Shown: positions 8,875 through 17,804, numbered from the stretch's first letter. The stretch is DNA of 54,666 bases from Planctomycetota bacterium (GCA_020631815.1 JACKGW010000016.1:1-54666); one strand, 5' to 3'. Notes: generated by a model from the sequence alone, not told the origin. Made by a program: numbers and translations.

Positions 8875-10722
8875 TTGCTCGTCCTTCGCCTCACGTCCGG
8901 GTCCGAGAGCCGACAGGTCCGCCTCGCCCGTGACGAGGTGACGTTCGGCTCGTCTCCCGTCGCCGACATCACGCTGCAGGGCGTGGGCTGGGCCGACGAA
9001 GTCGCCCGGGCCCGCATCGTGGACGGCCAGCTGCTCGTGGTCACCGCGGGAGGCGCGCGGGGTCGGGTCCCGGCCGGGGGGCGCTTCACGCTGGGCCCGG
9101 TCCACGTCGAGGTGCTCTCGATCGGGGCCGCGGACCTGGGGGCCGGCATCGCCTTTGGCGACTACGACGACGACCCGGTCAGCACGGCGGACCGACCCGC
9201 GACCTTCGCTCTCGAGCCCGACCCGGTGGCTCCGGCCCGCGCGCCCGCGCCGCCGTCGACCTGGCCCACCTGGCCCCCGGCGGGTGCACGCACGACGGGC
9301 GCCGCGGCGCAGGCCGCAGCGGGCACGACCACCCCAAGCGCACGGCCCGACCTCGATCGCACCCAGGTCGACATGCCGTCGCCCGAGACGCCCGCCGGCG
9401 CTGCGACACCCGACCCCGCCGCCGAAGACCCGACGGCCCACCGCCCGGGCGCACGAAGTCACTCGCTCGTCGCGCCCACGTTCGCCGAGTCGTTGGTGAC
9501 GAGCCTGCGACGTGCGCCGTTCTTCGTGCTGTCGGCCGCAATGCATGGCCTCGTGTTCCTGCTCGTGCTCATGCTCGTGGACACGACAGACGACGACGCG
9601 CGCAAGAGCGGCCTCGGCACGCTCGAAGCGGGCCTCGCGGTGGACGAAGACATCGGCGAGCTGCCCGACGAGATCGAGGCCGAGGACCTTGCCGAGGAGC
9701 TGCCCGACTGGACGGACACGCTCGCCGAGCTGCCCGAGCCCGTCATCGAGACGCCGCCCACGGAGTCCGCACCCGAGAGCGATCCGTTGGCGCAGCTGGC
9801 CCGCGAGATCGAGAGCTCGGAGGTCAACCCGTCCGCGATTGGCGTCAACCCCACGTCGGATCTGTTCCGCCGCCGCGCGCCCAAGCGCAACGTCCAGCGC
9901 ACGCCGCCCACACCCACGCTGAAGGACATCGAGCTGATGCAGCCGTTCGCGGGTGGGCATGCGACCACCGCCAACCGCCGCGCGGCCGACATCGTGCGCG
10001 ACATGGTCGGGCGAGGACGTCGTGGGTCGGGCGCCACGCTCGACGACATCCGTGGCGACGACTTGCTCGTCGTGACCGGGTCGTTCGACAAGATCGGTCG
10101 TGTGCTCGAGTCGCTTCGCTTGCCGTACAAGCGGAAGAACCCCTACGAAGTCCGCGACCTCACGGAGGCCGACTTCGAGACGTTCAAGGTGATCTTCTGG
10201 AACTGCGGCGACCCGCTGCCCCAGGACGACATGACCGCGGTGGCCAAGCGCTTGGAGACGTTCGTCCGGCACGGTGGCTACTTGTTCACGACGGACTGGG
10301 CGATCCAGCACGTCCTCATGCGCGCGTTCCCCGGCTACGTCACGTCGACGGGCCGCGGCATGTCGCTGCCCGAGACGATCGTCGACATCGAGCCCGCACG
10401 CGGCAGCTCGGACCATCCGCTGCTCGACGGCGTGTTCTTGCCCGACGTGCGCGGTCGTTGGTGGTTGGAGGAGCTGGCTTTCGACGTGGGCATCGGTCCG
10501 CGTGGTCGCGGCCATGTGGAGCCGCTGATCTCCAGCAAGATGCTGCACGACACGCTGGGCGTGAGTCCGTACGTCGCCGTCACGTTCAAGTACGGACGCG
10601 GTCGCGTGCTCCACGCCATGGGCCACTACTTCCAGGAGGCCGGCAACGTCGCCGGCGCCGTCGCCTCCCAGCGCCTCGCCCTCAACTTCGTCCTCGAGCG
10701 CATGGGCCGCAGCGAGAGGTAG
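8875..10722 (+). CDS. FHA-like, single-pass membrane, DUF4159-like protein
   Basis: 615 residues. Residues 1-80 resemble a forkhead-associated domain (EVTFGSSPVADITLQGVG), a phosphothreonine reader. A Pro/Ala/Thr-rich linker to about residue 200 follows, then one transmembrane helix (SAAMHGLVFLLVLMLV) near 220. A strongly acidic segment precedes a C-terminal domain of about 220 residues similar to DUF4159 or ThuA-like folds (FKVIFWNCGDPLP, FVRHGGYLFTTDWA, GRVLHAMGHYFQEAGN). Such domains are usually non-catalytic amidotransferase relatives. Start TTG 8875 is preferred because GGAG lies 8-12 bp upstream and the FHA strand begins there; GTG 8836 is an alternative. It may couple cytoplasmic phospho-signals to an outer face; that is inference. 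Confidence 0.7.
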   Translation: MLVLRLTSGSESRQVRLARDEVTFGSSPVADITLQGVGWADEVARARIVDGQLLVVTAGGARGRVPAGGRFTLGPVHVEVLSIGAADLGAGIAFGDYDDDPVSTADRPATFALEPDPVAPARAPAPPSTWPTWPPAGARTTGAAAQAAAGTTTPSARPDLDRTQVDMPSPETPAGAATPDPAAEDPTAHRPGARSHSLVAPTFAESLVTSLRRAPFFVLSAAMHGLVFLLVLMLVDTTDDDARKSGLGTLEAGLAVDEDIGELPDEIEAEDLAEELPDWTDTLAELPEPVIETPPTESAPESDPLAQLAREIESSEVNPSAIGVNPTSDLFRRRAPKRNVQRTPPTPTLKDIELMQPFAGGHATTANRRAADIVRDMVGRGRRGSGATLDDIRGDDLLVVTGSFDKIGRVLESLRLPYKRKNPYEVRDLTEADFETFKVIFWNCGDPLPQDDMTAVAKRLETFVRHGGYLFTTDWAIQHVLMRAFPGYVTSTGRGMSLPETIVDIEPARGSSDHPLLDGVFLPDVRGRWWLEELAFDVGIGPRGRGHVEPLISSKMLHDTLGVSPYVAVTFKYGRGRVLHAMGHYFQEAGNVAGAVASQRLALNFVLERMGRSER

Positions 10723-10730
10723 TGGAGCGC

Positions 10731-10910
10731 GGGGTCTGATCCCGTGATGCGGTGCTGCGCAGCAGCGCCGCGGGCACGGGGTCTGAACCCAAGCGCGGAC
10801 ATCACATGCATGTTCCGCGCTGCCGCGCGGAGTCTGCGCTCGGGCTCACGCCCTCGCGGCAGAGGGGCTATTCCGTACCCCCTCTGCACTCCTCACGGGG
10901 TTCAGACACC
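10731..10910. repeat. Cluster of inverted repeats between convergent genes (REP/MITE-like)
   Basis: About 180 bp between convergent genes contain: GGGGTCTGATCCC at 10731 and GGGGTCTGAACCC at 10779, near-identical imperfect palindromes; the reverse form GGGGTTCAGAC at 10897-10907; a long stem AGCGCGGACAT (10792-10802) with ATGTTCCGCGCT (10810-10821); and a perfect stem GCAGAGGGG (10859-10867) with CCCCTCTGC (10879-10887). The last may end transcription from both sides, though it lacks a T-run. Motifs like GGGGTCWGACCCC are familiar to me from repeats around REP-associated tyrosine transposases, but no transposase is present here. Confidence 0.55.
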
Positions 10911-10919
10911 TCCGCGCGT

Positions 10920-11807
10920 CTACACCACGTACACGATCGCGCTGCCTACGTGGATGCCGAGCAGCAGCAGGTACATCGCACGCCACGCGGGGTGCGCGGT
11001 GCCGCCGCGCGCGAGGGCCTCGGGATCGCGCACCAAGCTGATCGCCGCCACGAGCCCGAGCGCCAACAAGACCGCCGCAAGCACACACCACGAGACAAGC
11101 GGCGCGTGCAGCCAGCCGAGCCACGCGCCCAACGGGAACAGCACGAACGGAAGCACCAGGAACGGCGCAATGAAGCGTGCGGCGGGCCCCAAACCCCAAA
11201 CCACCGGCAGCGTGCGGCAGCCATGCGCACGGTCGCCCTCGACGTCGGCGAAGTCCTTGGTTGCCGCCGCGCCGAGCACGAACAGGAACGCGATCGCACC
11301 CAGGGCCCACGGGTCGGAGACCTCGAAGGGCGACACGACCAGGGACCAGCCGGCCACCGGCACGAGGTAGCCGCGCGGGATGGCGATCGTCAGCAACGCG
11401 CCGACGAGCGAGGCCTTCGTGCGCCACGGCGGCGCGCTGTACATCCACGTCGCAGCGACGCCGATCGCGACACAGGCTCCGAACGGGATGCTGGCCACGA
11501 ACGCCAAAGCCAGCGCGAGCACCGCAAGAGCGTGCCCCAGCCGCAGCGCGCTCGCCACGCTCGCGCGTCCCGACGGAACGGGGCGCTCCGGCTTGTTGAC
11601 CGCGTCGATCTCGGCATCGAACGCCTGGTTCCACGCGTTGCTCGCGCCCGTGGCGGCGAGCGCAGCGACCACGCCCAGGCCGACGGTCAGGGCATCGACG
11701 GGCACACCGGTGGCCGCATGCGCGGCCAGGGCTCCGGCCAACGAACCGACGGCGGGCGCCAGCAACGTGAACGGACGAACGAGATCGAGGATCGTCCGCC
11801 CGTCCAC
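10920..11807 (-). CDS. UbiA-family prenyltransferase
   Basis: 295 residues, mostly hydrophobic with 8-9 membrane helices. The two aspartate-rich motifs of the UbiA superfamily are present: N60-x3-D64-x3-D68 (NQAFDAEID) followed by NKPERPVPSG, and the second motif DFADVEGDRAHGCRTLP near residue 190. The family transfers an isoprenoid chain from a Mg2+-bound diphosphate to an aromatic or other acceptor (quinones, hemes, chlorophylls, ether lipids). The second motif style recalls the chlorophyll-synthase/digeranylgeranylglyceryl-phosphate-synthase branches more than UbiA itself, so the acceptor is open. The start is GTG 11807, 10 bp after the stop of the FGE-sulfatase-domain gene; the two are probably one transcript. 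Confidence 0.85.
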   Translation of the reverse strand: MDGRTILDLVRPFTLLAPAVGSLAGALAAHAATGVPVDALTVGLGVVAALAATGASNAWNQAFDAEIDAVNKPERPVPSGRASVASALRLGHALAVLALALAFVASIPFGACVAIGVAATWMYSAPPWRTKASLVGALLTIAIPRGYLVPVAGWSLVVSPFEVSDPWALGAIAFLFVLGAAATKDFADVEGDRAHGCRTLPVVWGLGPAARFIAPFLVLPFVLFPLGAWLGWLHAPLVSWCVLAAVLLALGLVAAISLVRDPEALARGGTAHPAWRAMYLLLLGIHVGSAIVYVV

Positions 11808-11817
11808 GGCGCCTGCG

Positions 11818-12855
11818 TCAGACTTCCTTCACGCAGCGGAAGCCGATGGTCTCGAACTTGTCCTTGGGCGAGGCGCCCAGGCGCACCGAGGCATCCAGCA
11901 GATCGGACGGGTCGTTGTAGCAACCACCCTTGATCACGTGGATGGTCTCGGACTCGTCCTCGTCCGTGGTGGCCGTCCACTCCCAGACGTTGCCCGCAAG
12001 GTCGGTGACGCCGTAGGGGCTGGAGCCACCCTGCTCGTGCGCCGTCACCGGATCGGTGCCGCCGGCGACCGGGTCGCGACCGAAGCACGCGCGCTCGTCG
12101 TTGGCGCCGTCTTCGCCCCAGGGGAACGGGCGACCGTCGATGCCGCGCAGCGCCTTCTCCCACTGCTCTTCCGTGGGCAGCTGCTTGCCAACCCAGCGGC
12201 TGTACTTGAGCGCGTCGTTGACGCTGACGCCGACGACGGGTGCATCGGGGTCGCTGAAGTGTTCCTTGCCCCAGTTCTTGGGGAAGCGGTAGCCCGTCGC
12301 GCGGCAGAACGCCTCGTACTGGCGGTTCGTGACGGGGTACTTGTCGATGTAGAAGGCGGGCAGCGTGCGCTGCTCCTTCGCGGCCCCGAACAGGAACGTG
12401 CCCGCGGGGATGAGCATCATCGTGCCGTGGTCTTCGACGGCTTCCACGAGGATGGGCGCGAACGTCGGCTCGGCCGGTGCGACCTCGTCGGCCGGCGCGT
12501 CGGCTTCCGCGGGCAGCCCAGGCTCGATGCCCTTCTGCGCGAAGAACTCCTCGAGGTCGAGCAAGCGGTCGTCGACCGCATCCCACTCGTCGCCCGTGAG
12601 CGCGCGGTGGTGCTCGAGCCAGTACTTCGCACGCGTGAAGTACTCGATCTGGCCTGCCTCGTCCTCTTGCTCGAAGCCCAGCTCGAACGCGAGGATGCCG
12701 AGGTAGACGCACTCGGGGTCTTGGCGCTGCTCGGGGCGGGCGAACCACGCCTCGAGCTCGGCCAAGATGGCGGCCTCGTCGAGGGGCTCGACACGCAGGG
12801 CGTCCACGTACTTGGCGTAGACGTACTCGTTGATGGCGCGGATCCGCTCGTTCAC
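11818..12855 (-). CDS. FGE-sulfatase (SUMF1) domain protein
   Basis: 345 residues. The C-terminal 215 residues are a formylglycine-generating-enzyme-type C-lectin fold: MMLIPAGTFLFG, FYIDKYPVTNRQYEAFC, GVSVNDALKYSRWVGKQLPT, EEQWEKALRGIDGRPFPWG, DLAGNVWEWT and GFRCVKE. The first 140 residues are helical and rich in acidic and aromatic residues, unlike FGE. Many proteins with this fold are not sulfatase activators but EgtB-like or kinase-associated. The active-site Cys pair of true FGE near the C-terminus is not evident, so formylglycine activity is doubtful. The start is GTG 12855 because GGAGGA sits 9 bp upstream; an in-frame extension to 12903 lacks a site. Confidence 0.8.
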   Translation of the reverse strand: MNERIRAINEYVYAKYVDALRVEPLDEAAILAELEAWFARPEQRQDPECVYLGILAFELGFEQEDEAGQIEYFTRAKYWLEHHRALTGDEWDAVDDRLLDLEEFFAQKGIEPGLPAEADAPADEVAPAEPTFAPILVEAVEDHGTMMLIPAGTFLFGAAKEQRTLPAFYIDKYPVTNRQYEAFCRATGYRFPKNWGKEHFSDPDAPVVGVSVNDALKYSRWVGKQLPTEEQWEKALRGIDGRPFPWGEDGANDERACFGRDPVAGGTDPVTAHEQGGSSPYGVTDLAGNVWEWTATTDEDESETIHVIKGGCYNDPSDLLDASVRLGASPKDKFETIGFRCVKEV

Positions 12856-13330
12856 GAGCCTGGTTCCTCCGTGCACCCCGATTCGCAGGGGCGAACGCGA
12901 CAACCTACCCCGTGCCCGCCCGAGGGCCCTGGATTGGGCCGCGCGTGCGCCGCCGGATCCGCGGATCGAGCGAAACCTCCGTGGGGCCCCCCCGACAGCG
13001 CACGTTCCGCGGGGGGCGTGTCCCCCGCCGGGGACGAGTCGGGGCCGCTCCCGGGCCCCCTCGCCTGCCGGGTCGGGGCCCGCCGCCCGAAGGGGCTTCC
13101 TAACCTATTTATTTACAGTGGTTTAGGAGATCGACCTGGCGAAGGGCCGGAAATCCGGTCAGTGCGGGACTTTTGCGGTGCCGTTGGCCCGGAAATCGCG
13201 TCTGAACGGGTGAGGACCGCGAGTCCACCCGGTTTGCCGAAGAGAAAGGAAGCAAACACCCGCTCGCGGGACCTGGCCCAGACAGGGCCTTGCCGAGTGG
13301 CGAGGCGCCGACCGGGCGAAGGAGCGAGTC
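12856..13330. promoter_or_regulatory. Long divergent intergenic region with an AT-rich inverted repeat
   Basis: 475 bp between two divergent genes. Most of it is extremely GC-rich and holds no credible ORF. One AT-rich island stands out at 13099-13127: CCTAACC, then TATTTATTTACAGT, then GGTTTAGG, an inverted repeat of 7-8 bp arms around an AT-rich core. It may be an operator or promoter for the DUF2203 gene 200 bp downstream. AAGGAG lies 7 bp before the ATG at 13331. Confidence 0.45.
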
Positions 13331-13756
13331 ATGCGCGGCAAGATCTTCACCCCCGAAGAAGCCAACCGGATGCTGCCCCTCGTGGCACGTATCGCGGACG
13401 ACATCGTCCGGACGTACCGCCAGGTCCACGACGCCCTGCGCCAGCTGGACGCTTCCAAGCAGGCAGCCGCCGAGGCCCACGGGGCCGAGGCGATCCGCCT
13501 CGAGAGCGAGATGCGGGCGCATGACGCGCGGGTAGCCGAGCTTCTGGACCGCTTCCAGGGCCTGATCGAGGAGATCGAAGCCCTCGGCGGGACGGTCAAG
13601 GACTACGAGCGCGGGTCCGTGGACTTCTACGGCGAGCTGGACGGCGAGATCGTCTACCTCTCCTGGAACCCCGGCGACGAGCAGATCGGGTTCTGGCACC
13701 CCCTGGAGGACGGCTCCGAGGAGCGGCGTCCCCTCCCGACCACGATCACCCTCTGA
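13331..13756 (+). CDS. DUF2203 family protein
   Basis: 141 residues, typical length for DUF2203. The family pattern is clear: an N-terminal IFTPEEANRMLPLVARI, a central coiled-coil helix pair (residues 20-90), then GGTVKDYERGSVDFYGELDG, EIVYLSWNPGDEQIGFWH and a terminal RRPLP. The function of the family is unknown; it is a small soluble protein with a helical hairpin and a short beta domain. AAGGAG precedes the ATG by 7 bp. It is followed after 140 bp by an acyl-CoA dehydrogenase on the same strand. Confidence 0.88.
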   Translation: MRGKIFTPEEANRMLPLVARIADDIVRTYRQVHDALRQLDASKQAAAEAHGAEAIRLESEMRAHDARVAELLDRFQGLIEEIEALGGTVKDYERGSVDFYGELDGEIVYLSWNPGDEQIGFWHPLEDGSEERRPLPTTITL

Positions 13757-13896
13757 TCGCCCTCTTCGGTCCGTCTCCCCGCACCCCCGCCGCCGCGTGA
13801 CTGCTATCTTGCGCGGCTCGCCCGACCTCCAGGGTCCGGGCGCGGCAAGGCGGATCCGGGCCCTCCTACGGCGTCGGGAACGCCGTGGGAGGTGCC

Positions 13897-15144
13897 ATGG
13901 ACGAGCTCTTCAGCCCCGAGTCGCTGGTCTGGCGCGACAAGGCACGTGAAGTTGCGCAGAAGGTCGTCCGACCGAAGGCCGCTCACTACGACCGCATCCA
14001 AGAGTACCCCTGGGAGATCCGGGACGCGCTGGCCGAGGCCGGTCTGTTCGGCGTGTGGATCCCCAAGGAGTTCGGCGGCCACGGCGGCGGCGTGCTCGAG
14101 CTGTGCCTCGTCGTCGAGGAGCTGTCGCGTGCGTGCGGCGGCATCGGCGTGCTGTTCGCGGTCAACGCGCTCGGCTCGTTCCCGATCCTGCTCGCCGGCA
14201 CCGAAGAGCAGAAGAAGCGCTACCTGCCGGACATCGCGTCGGGCAAGCGGCTGATCGCGTTCGGTCTCTCCGAACGCGGCGCGGGCAGCGACGCAAGCGG
14301 CCTCGCCACGCGCGCCGTCGAAGACGGCGACGAGTACGTGCTCGACGGCTCGAAGAAGTGGACCACCAACGGTGGCGCCGCCGACATCTACAGCATCTTC
14401 GCGGTCACCGACCCGACCAGCGCCAGCCGCCGCATCTCCGCGATCATCGTGGAGAAGGGCGACCCCGGTTTCGAGATCGGTCGCGCCGAAGACAAGATGG
14501 GCATTCGCGCAGTGCCCGTCGTCGAGCTCCATTTCAAGGGCTGCCGCGTGCCGAAGGACCGCCTGCTCGGCGGCCGCGCCGGGATGGGCTTCAAGCACGC
14601 CATGATGACGCTCGACCGCGCGCGTCCGGGCGTGGCTGCCCAGGCCGCCGGCCTCGCGCGTGGCGCCCTCGAGCTGGCCACCGTCTACGCGATGAAGCGG
14701 CACCAGTTCGGCCAGTCCATTGCCAACTTCCAGATGATCCAGCAGATGCTCGCGGACATGGCCACGCAGGTCGAGGCCGCTCGCCAGCTCGTCTACGCGT
14801 CCGCGCGCGCCTGCGACGCGGGCGTGCCCTCGCTCACGAAGATGGCCGCCATGGCCAAGCTGTTCGCCACGGACGCCGCCATGCGCGTCACGACCGACGC
14901 CGTCCAGGTGTTCGGCGGCTACGGCTTCATGCGCGACTACCCCATCGAGAAGTTCATGCGTGACGCCAAGATCACGCAGATCTACGAAGGCACGAACCAG
15001 GTGCAGCGCCTCGTCGTGGCGCGCAACCTCATGAAGGAAGCCTCCGGCCTCGCTGATCTCGAGGCCTACATGCCGCTTCCGGACCATCCGAACACCTTGC
15101 TCGATCAGGAGCGTGCGGCCGCCGAGGCCGCCAACCCGGCCTGA
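13897..15144 (+). CDS. Acyl-CoA dehydrogenase
   Basis: 415 residues, a complete flavoprotein of the acyl-CoA dehydrogenase family, which oxidises acyl-CoA to trans-2-enoyl-CoA and passes electrons to ETF. Domains in order: N-terminal helical (1-115), beta domain (GLSERGAGSDASGLATRA and KKWTTNGGAADIYSIFAV) and C-terminal helical domain with the FAD/tetramer signature (YAMKRHQFGQSIANFQMIQ). The catalytic base Glu lies in QIYEGTNQVQRLVVAR, as in short- and medium-chain enzymes. ATG 13897 is preferred over GTG 13885 because GGGAGG lies 4 bp upstream of it. No other beta-oxidation gene is nearby, so chain length is unknown. Confidence 0.93.
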   Translation: MDELFSPESLVWRDKAREVAQKVVRPKAAHYDRIQEYPWEIRDALAEAGLFGVWIPKEFGGHGGGVLELCLVVEELSRACGGIGVLFAVNALGSFPILLAGTEEQKKRYLPDIASGKRLIAFGLSERGAGSDASGLATRAVEDGDEYVLDGSKKWTTNGGAADIYSIFAVTDPTSASRRISAIIVEKGDPGFEIGRAEDKMGIRAVPVVELHFKGCRVPKDRLLGGRAGMGFKHAMMTLDRARPGVAAQAAGLARGALELATVYAMKRHQFGQSIANFQMIQQMLADMATQVEAARQLVYASARACDAGVPSLTKMAAMAKLFATDAAMRVTTDAVQVFGGYGFMRDYPIEKFMRDAKITQIYEGTNQVQRLVVARNLMKEASGLADLEAYMPLPDHPNTLLDQERAAAEAANPA

Positions 15145-15160
15145 TCCGGAACGAGACACC

Positions 15161-16591
15161 ATGAACTCTTCCACCGTCGACCCGTCCGTGTCCGAGAGCG
15201 AACGTCGCAACGAACAGCTCGCCAAGTGGGTGCGCATCGGGATCGTTGCCACGATCGCCCTGCTCATCCTCTGGCTCGTCCTGGAGATCGTCGGCGATCG
15301 CAAGGAAGCGGCCGTCAACGAGTCGTGGGACCAGCTGTCCCAGCTCCGGGCCGACCTCGAGCCCGAGCGTGACGACTTCTGGTTCGGGCTCCGCGGCACG
15401 GCGGACGCCACGCGCCAGCGCTACATCGGTGCGCTCGAGAGCTTCCTCCAGCAGAAGGAAGGCGAGATCGGCACCACGCTGCAGGGGCAGGCGCGTTGGC
15501 AGCTTGCACGCACGCTGACCAACCACCTCCTCGGCAGCCCGCAGCTGCTCGAGAAGGCCAAGCGCGACGACTACTACAAGCGTGCGCTTGCCCAGCTGCA
15601 GCACATCAACTCGCAGCTCCCCGACTTCCCGCTCAACGAGACGCGCTGGAACGTCGACGATCCGGCCAAGCTCACGCTCACGCGCCAGTTCATGCAGTTC
15701 CTCGAGCGCAACCGCGACTGGGAGTCCAAGCACCTGCCGCAGGCCAAGCAGCCCGACGGCGACGTGACGTTGGTCTTCCGCACCACGCGCGGCGACCTGC
15801 GCCTCAAGCTCTACGCGACCGACGCCCCCACCGCGGCCGAGGCCCTCAAGGCCCGGGTGATCGCCGGCGGCTACGACGGCGTCAGCTTCTTCATGCGCGA
15901 GGGCAGCGCCACGGAGAAGGAGCTGTCGTCCACGTGGGTGCGCCTCGGCCACTCCGACGTGCTCGACCCCAAGCCCTACGACCGCGACGGCCAGCTGCCG
16001 CTCGGCGAGGAAGTGTCGCGTCGCGGGCGCGTCAACGACGAGAGCCGCAACACGATCCTCCATGAGCGTGGCGTGGTCTCGGCATGGCACGACGGCGCCA
16101 CGGAGTACGACGATCCCCAGGATCTCGTGTTCCTGACCCGCCGCTCGCCGTCGATGGACTACGAGTACACGCCCATCGGTCGTCTCGTCGACGACGCCTC
16201 GCTCAAGGTGCTCGACGCCATCTTCGGCTCCGCCCTGTGGAGCGAGGACGCCGACACCAAGAACGCCACGGGCGCCAAGTACGCCAACCTGCTCGAGGTG
16301 TTCCAGGTCCCGGTCGTCGTGGTGAAGGCCATGGCCTACGACGCCAGTGGCAAGCTCATCGCCCCCGCCGAGGGCCAGGCCGCCGCGTCGCGCGTGGCCC
16401 CCACCGCGGACGAGCAGTCCCTCTCCGGCCTTGCTGCCGACGCCTACAAGGTGGACGTCCCCGAGCGCCCGGTGCTCGAGGTCCCCGGTGATGACGCCGG
16501 CGACAACCAGGCGCCGGAGGATGGCGACGCCGGCAACGACGCGGACAGCGGCGGCGACGACGACAAGCCCGAAGACACGGACGGCAACTAG
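15161..16591 (+). CDS. Membrane-anchored cyclophilin-like protein (probably inactive PPIase)
   Basis: 476 residues. One transmembrane helix near the N-terminus (IGIVATIALLILWLVLEIVG, residues 27-46) anchors a periplasmic region. Residues of about 60-200 are helical. Residues of about 200-370 form a cyclophilin-type domain (VTLVFRTTRGDLRLKLY, GGYDGVSFFMREG, RGVVSAWHD, YEYTPIGRLVDD). Key positions differ from active enzymes: the usual FHRV segment is FFMR and the usual QFFI segment is DLVF, so isomerase activity is doubtful. The last 50 residues are strongly acidic and low in complexity. The ATG lies 16 bp after the acyl-CoA dehydrogenase stop. Confidence 0.75.
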   Translation: MNSSTVDPSVSESERRNEQLAKWVRIGIVATIALLILWLVLEIVGDRKEAAVNESWDQLSQLRADLEPERDDFWFGLRGTADATRQRYIGALESFLQQKEGEIGTTLQGQARWQLARTLTNHLLGSPQLLEKAKRDDYYKRALAQLQHINSQLPDFPLNETRWNVDDPAKLTLTRQFMQFLERNRDWESKHLPQAKQPDGDVTLVFRTTRGDLRLKLYATDAPTAAEALKARVIAGGYDGVSFFMREGSATEKELSSTWVRLGHSDVLDPKPYDRDGQLPLGEEVSRRGRVNDESRNTILHERGVVSAWHDGATEYDDPQDLVFLTRRSPSMDYEYTPIGRLVDDASLKVLDAIFGSALWSEDADTKNATGAKYANLLEVFQVPVVVVKAMAYDASGKLIAPAEGQAAASRVAPTADEQSLSGLAADAYKVDVPERPVLEVPGDDAGDNQAPEDGDAGNDADSGGDDDKPEDTDGN

Positions 16592-16726
16592 CACCCTTCC
16601 CCGGACTTCAGGGCCCGGAGCTTGGTCCCCGGCTAGCTCGCCGGCGCGCTCGCGCCAATCCCTGCACCATGCAAGGAATCGCCAGTGGCGCTCCCGACAC
16701 ACCCGCGGGTCGGACGCTCGCCCGGG

Positions 16727-17662
16727 CTAGGCGCCGAACAGCTCGAGCAGCCGATCCAGGTCACGCGCGTCGTGGTACGCGATCTCGATGGTCCCACCGC
16801 TGCCCTTCGGCAGGATACGGACTTTAGTCCCTAGCGCCTTCCGGACACGATCCACCACGTCGGCCACGTAGGGGTTTTCAGTCGTCGCCGGCTTGGCTCG
16901 CGGCGCCCCTGCACTGCTTGAGTCGCCAGCCGTGCGCCGCTCGATTTCGCGCACGGACCACCCAGCCTGGACCGCCTCCCGGGCGAGGCGCAGACGACGG
17001 TCAGGAGTTTTCGCGCGAAGCAACGCGCGAGCGTGCGCGCCGGACAGCGCACCCGCCTCAACCATCGTCTGCACCTCGTCGGGGAGCTCGAGCAACCGGA
17101 GCAGATTGGCGATGGTGGCCCTGGCCTTGCCCACGCGCTCGGCGACCGCCTCCTGCGTCAGCTCCAGGTTGCGCATCATCGCGCGAAGCGCACGAGCCTT
17201 CTCGATCGCATTCAAGTCCTCGCGCTGCAGGTTCTCCACCAGCGCCAGGGTCTGCATTTCGGGGTCAGTGGCGGGCCGCACCACTGCGGGGAGCGTGGTC
17301 AGGCCCGCGAGCGTCGCGGCGCGCCAGCGGCGCTCACCGGCAATCAGCTCGTAGCCCCGAACGCCACGGCGCACGACGATGGGCTGAAGGACCCCATGCT
17401 CCTTGATCGAGGCCGCCAGCTCCTGGAGCGCCTCGTCATCGAAGACTTCGCGCGGCTGGAAGGGGTTCGGGACGATCTCGCTGATGGCGATGGCCAGCGG
17501 CGCAGCGCTCGGCGCCGGAGGGGCTTCGGCGGGCGCGACGGGCGCTGCCTTGGGCTTGGCCGGGGCTACGGTGCCGCGCGGCGGGGGGGCGAGCTCCTCG
17601 GTCGCACCATCCGTGGTCTTGATCAGGCCGCTCAGTCCGCGGCCCAGGCGCTTGGGCTTCAT
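16727..17662 (-). CDS. parB: Chromosome-partitioning protein ParB
   Basis: 311 residues, standard length. Order of parts: basic N-terminus KRLGRGLSGLI (ParA-contact motif), Pro/Ala linker, the ParB CTPase core (IVPNPFQPREVFDDEALQEL, GVLQPIVVRR, GERRWRA near residue 108, and ENLQREDLNAIEKA), the helix-turn-helix (LTQEAVAERVGKARATIANLL) that reads parS, and a C-terminal dimerisation domain ending LDRLLELFGA. ParB clamps slide from parS using CTP and direct origin segregation with ParA and SMC. Two parS-type palindromes lie just upstream. No parA is next to it or elsewhere in the window, which is unusual. Confidence 0.95.
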   Translation of the reverse strand: MKPKRLGRGLSGLIKTTDGATEELAPPPRGTVAPAKPKAAPVAPAEAPPAPSAAPLAIAISEIVPNPFQPREVFDDEALQELAASIKEHGVLQPIVVRRGVRGYELIAGERRWRAATLAGLTTLPAVVRPATDPEMQTLALVENLQREDLNAIEKARALRAMMRNLELTQEAVAERVGKARATIANLLRLLELPDEVQTMVEAGALSGAHARALLRAKTPDRRLRLAREAVQAGWSVREIERRTAGDSSSAGAPRAKPATTENPYVADVVDRVRKALGTKVRILPKGSGGTIEIAYHDARDLDRLLELFGA

Positions 17663-17763
17663 GATTGGCTCCCAGGGTCTCGATCCTCAAAGTAGCGGGG
17701 GGGCGGGACAGCCCCACAGGTCGTGGGATCGGATGGCGCGGGAGCCCGGGCGAGGGCGCGGCG

Positions 17764-17779
17764 TGTTTCCCGGGAAACA
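17764..17779. promoter_or_regulatory. parS-like site 1
   Basis: TGTTTCCCGGGAAACA, a perfect 16-bp palindrome. It has the TGTTTC and GAAACA arms of the common parS (TGTTTCACGTGAAACA) with CCGG instead of ACGT at the centre. It lies 102 bp upstream of the parB start. Confidence 0.9.
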
Positions 17780-17804
17780 TCCACCGCGAAGGTCACGCCC
17801 CCCA

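Noticed and set aside
11818..12855. True formylglycine-generating enzyme with sulfatase partner
   Set aside because: The catalytic Cys pair is not evident and no sulfatase gene is in the window.
13804..15411. Long minus-strand open frame
   Set aside because: Lies antisense to the acyl-CoA dehydrogenase, whose family motifs are unmistakable.
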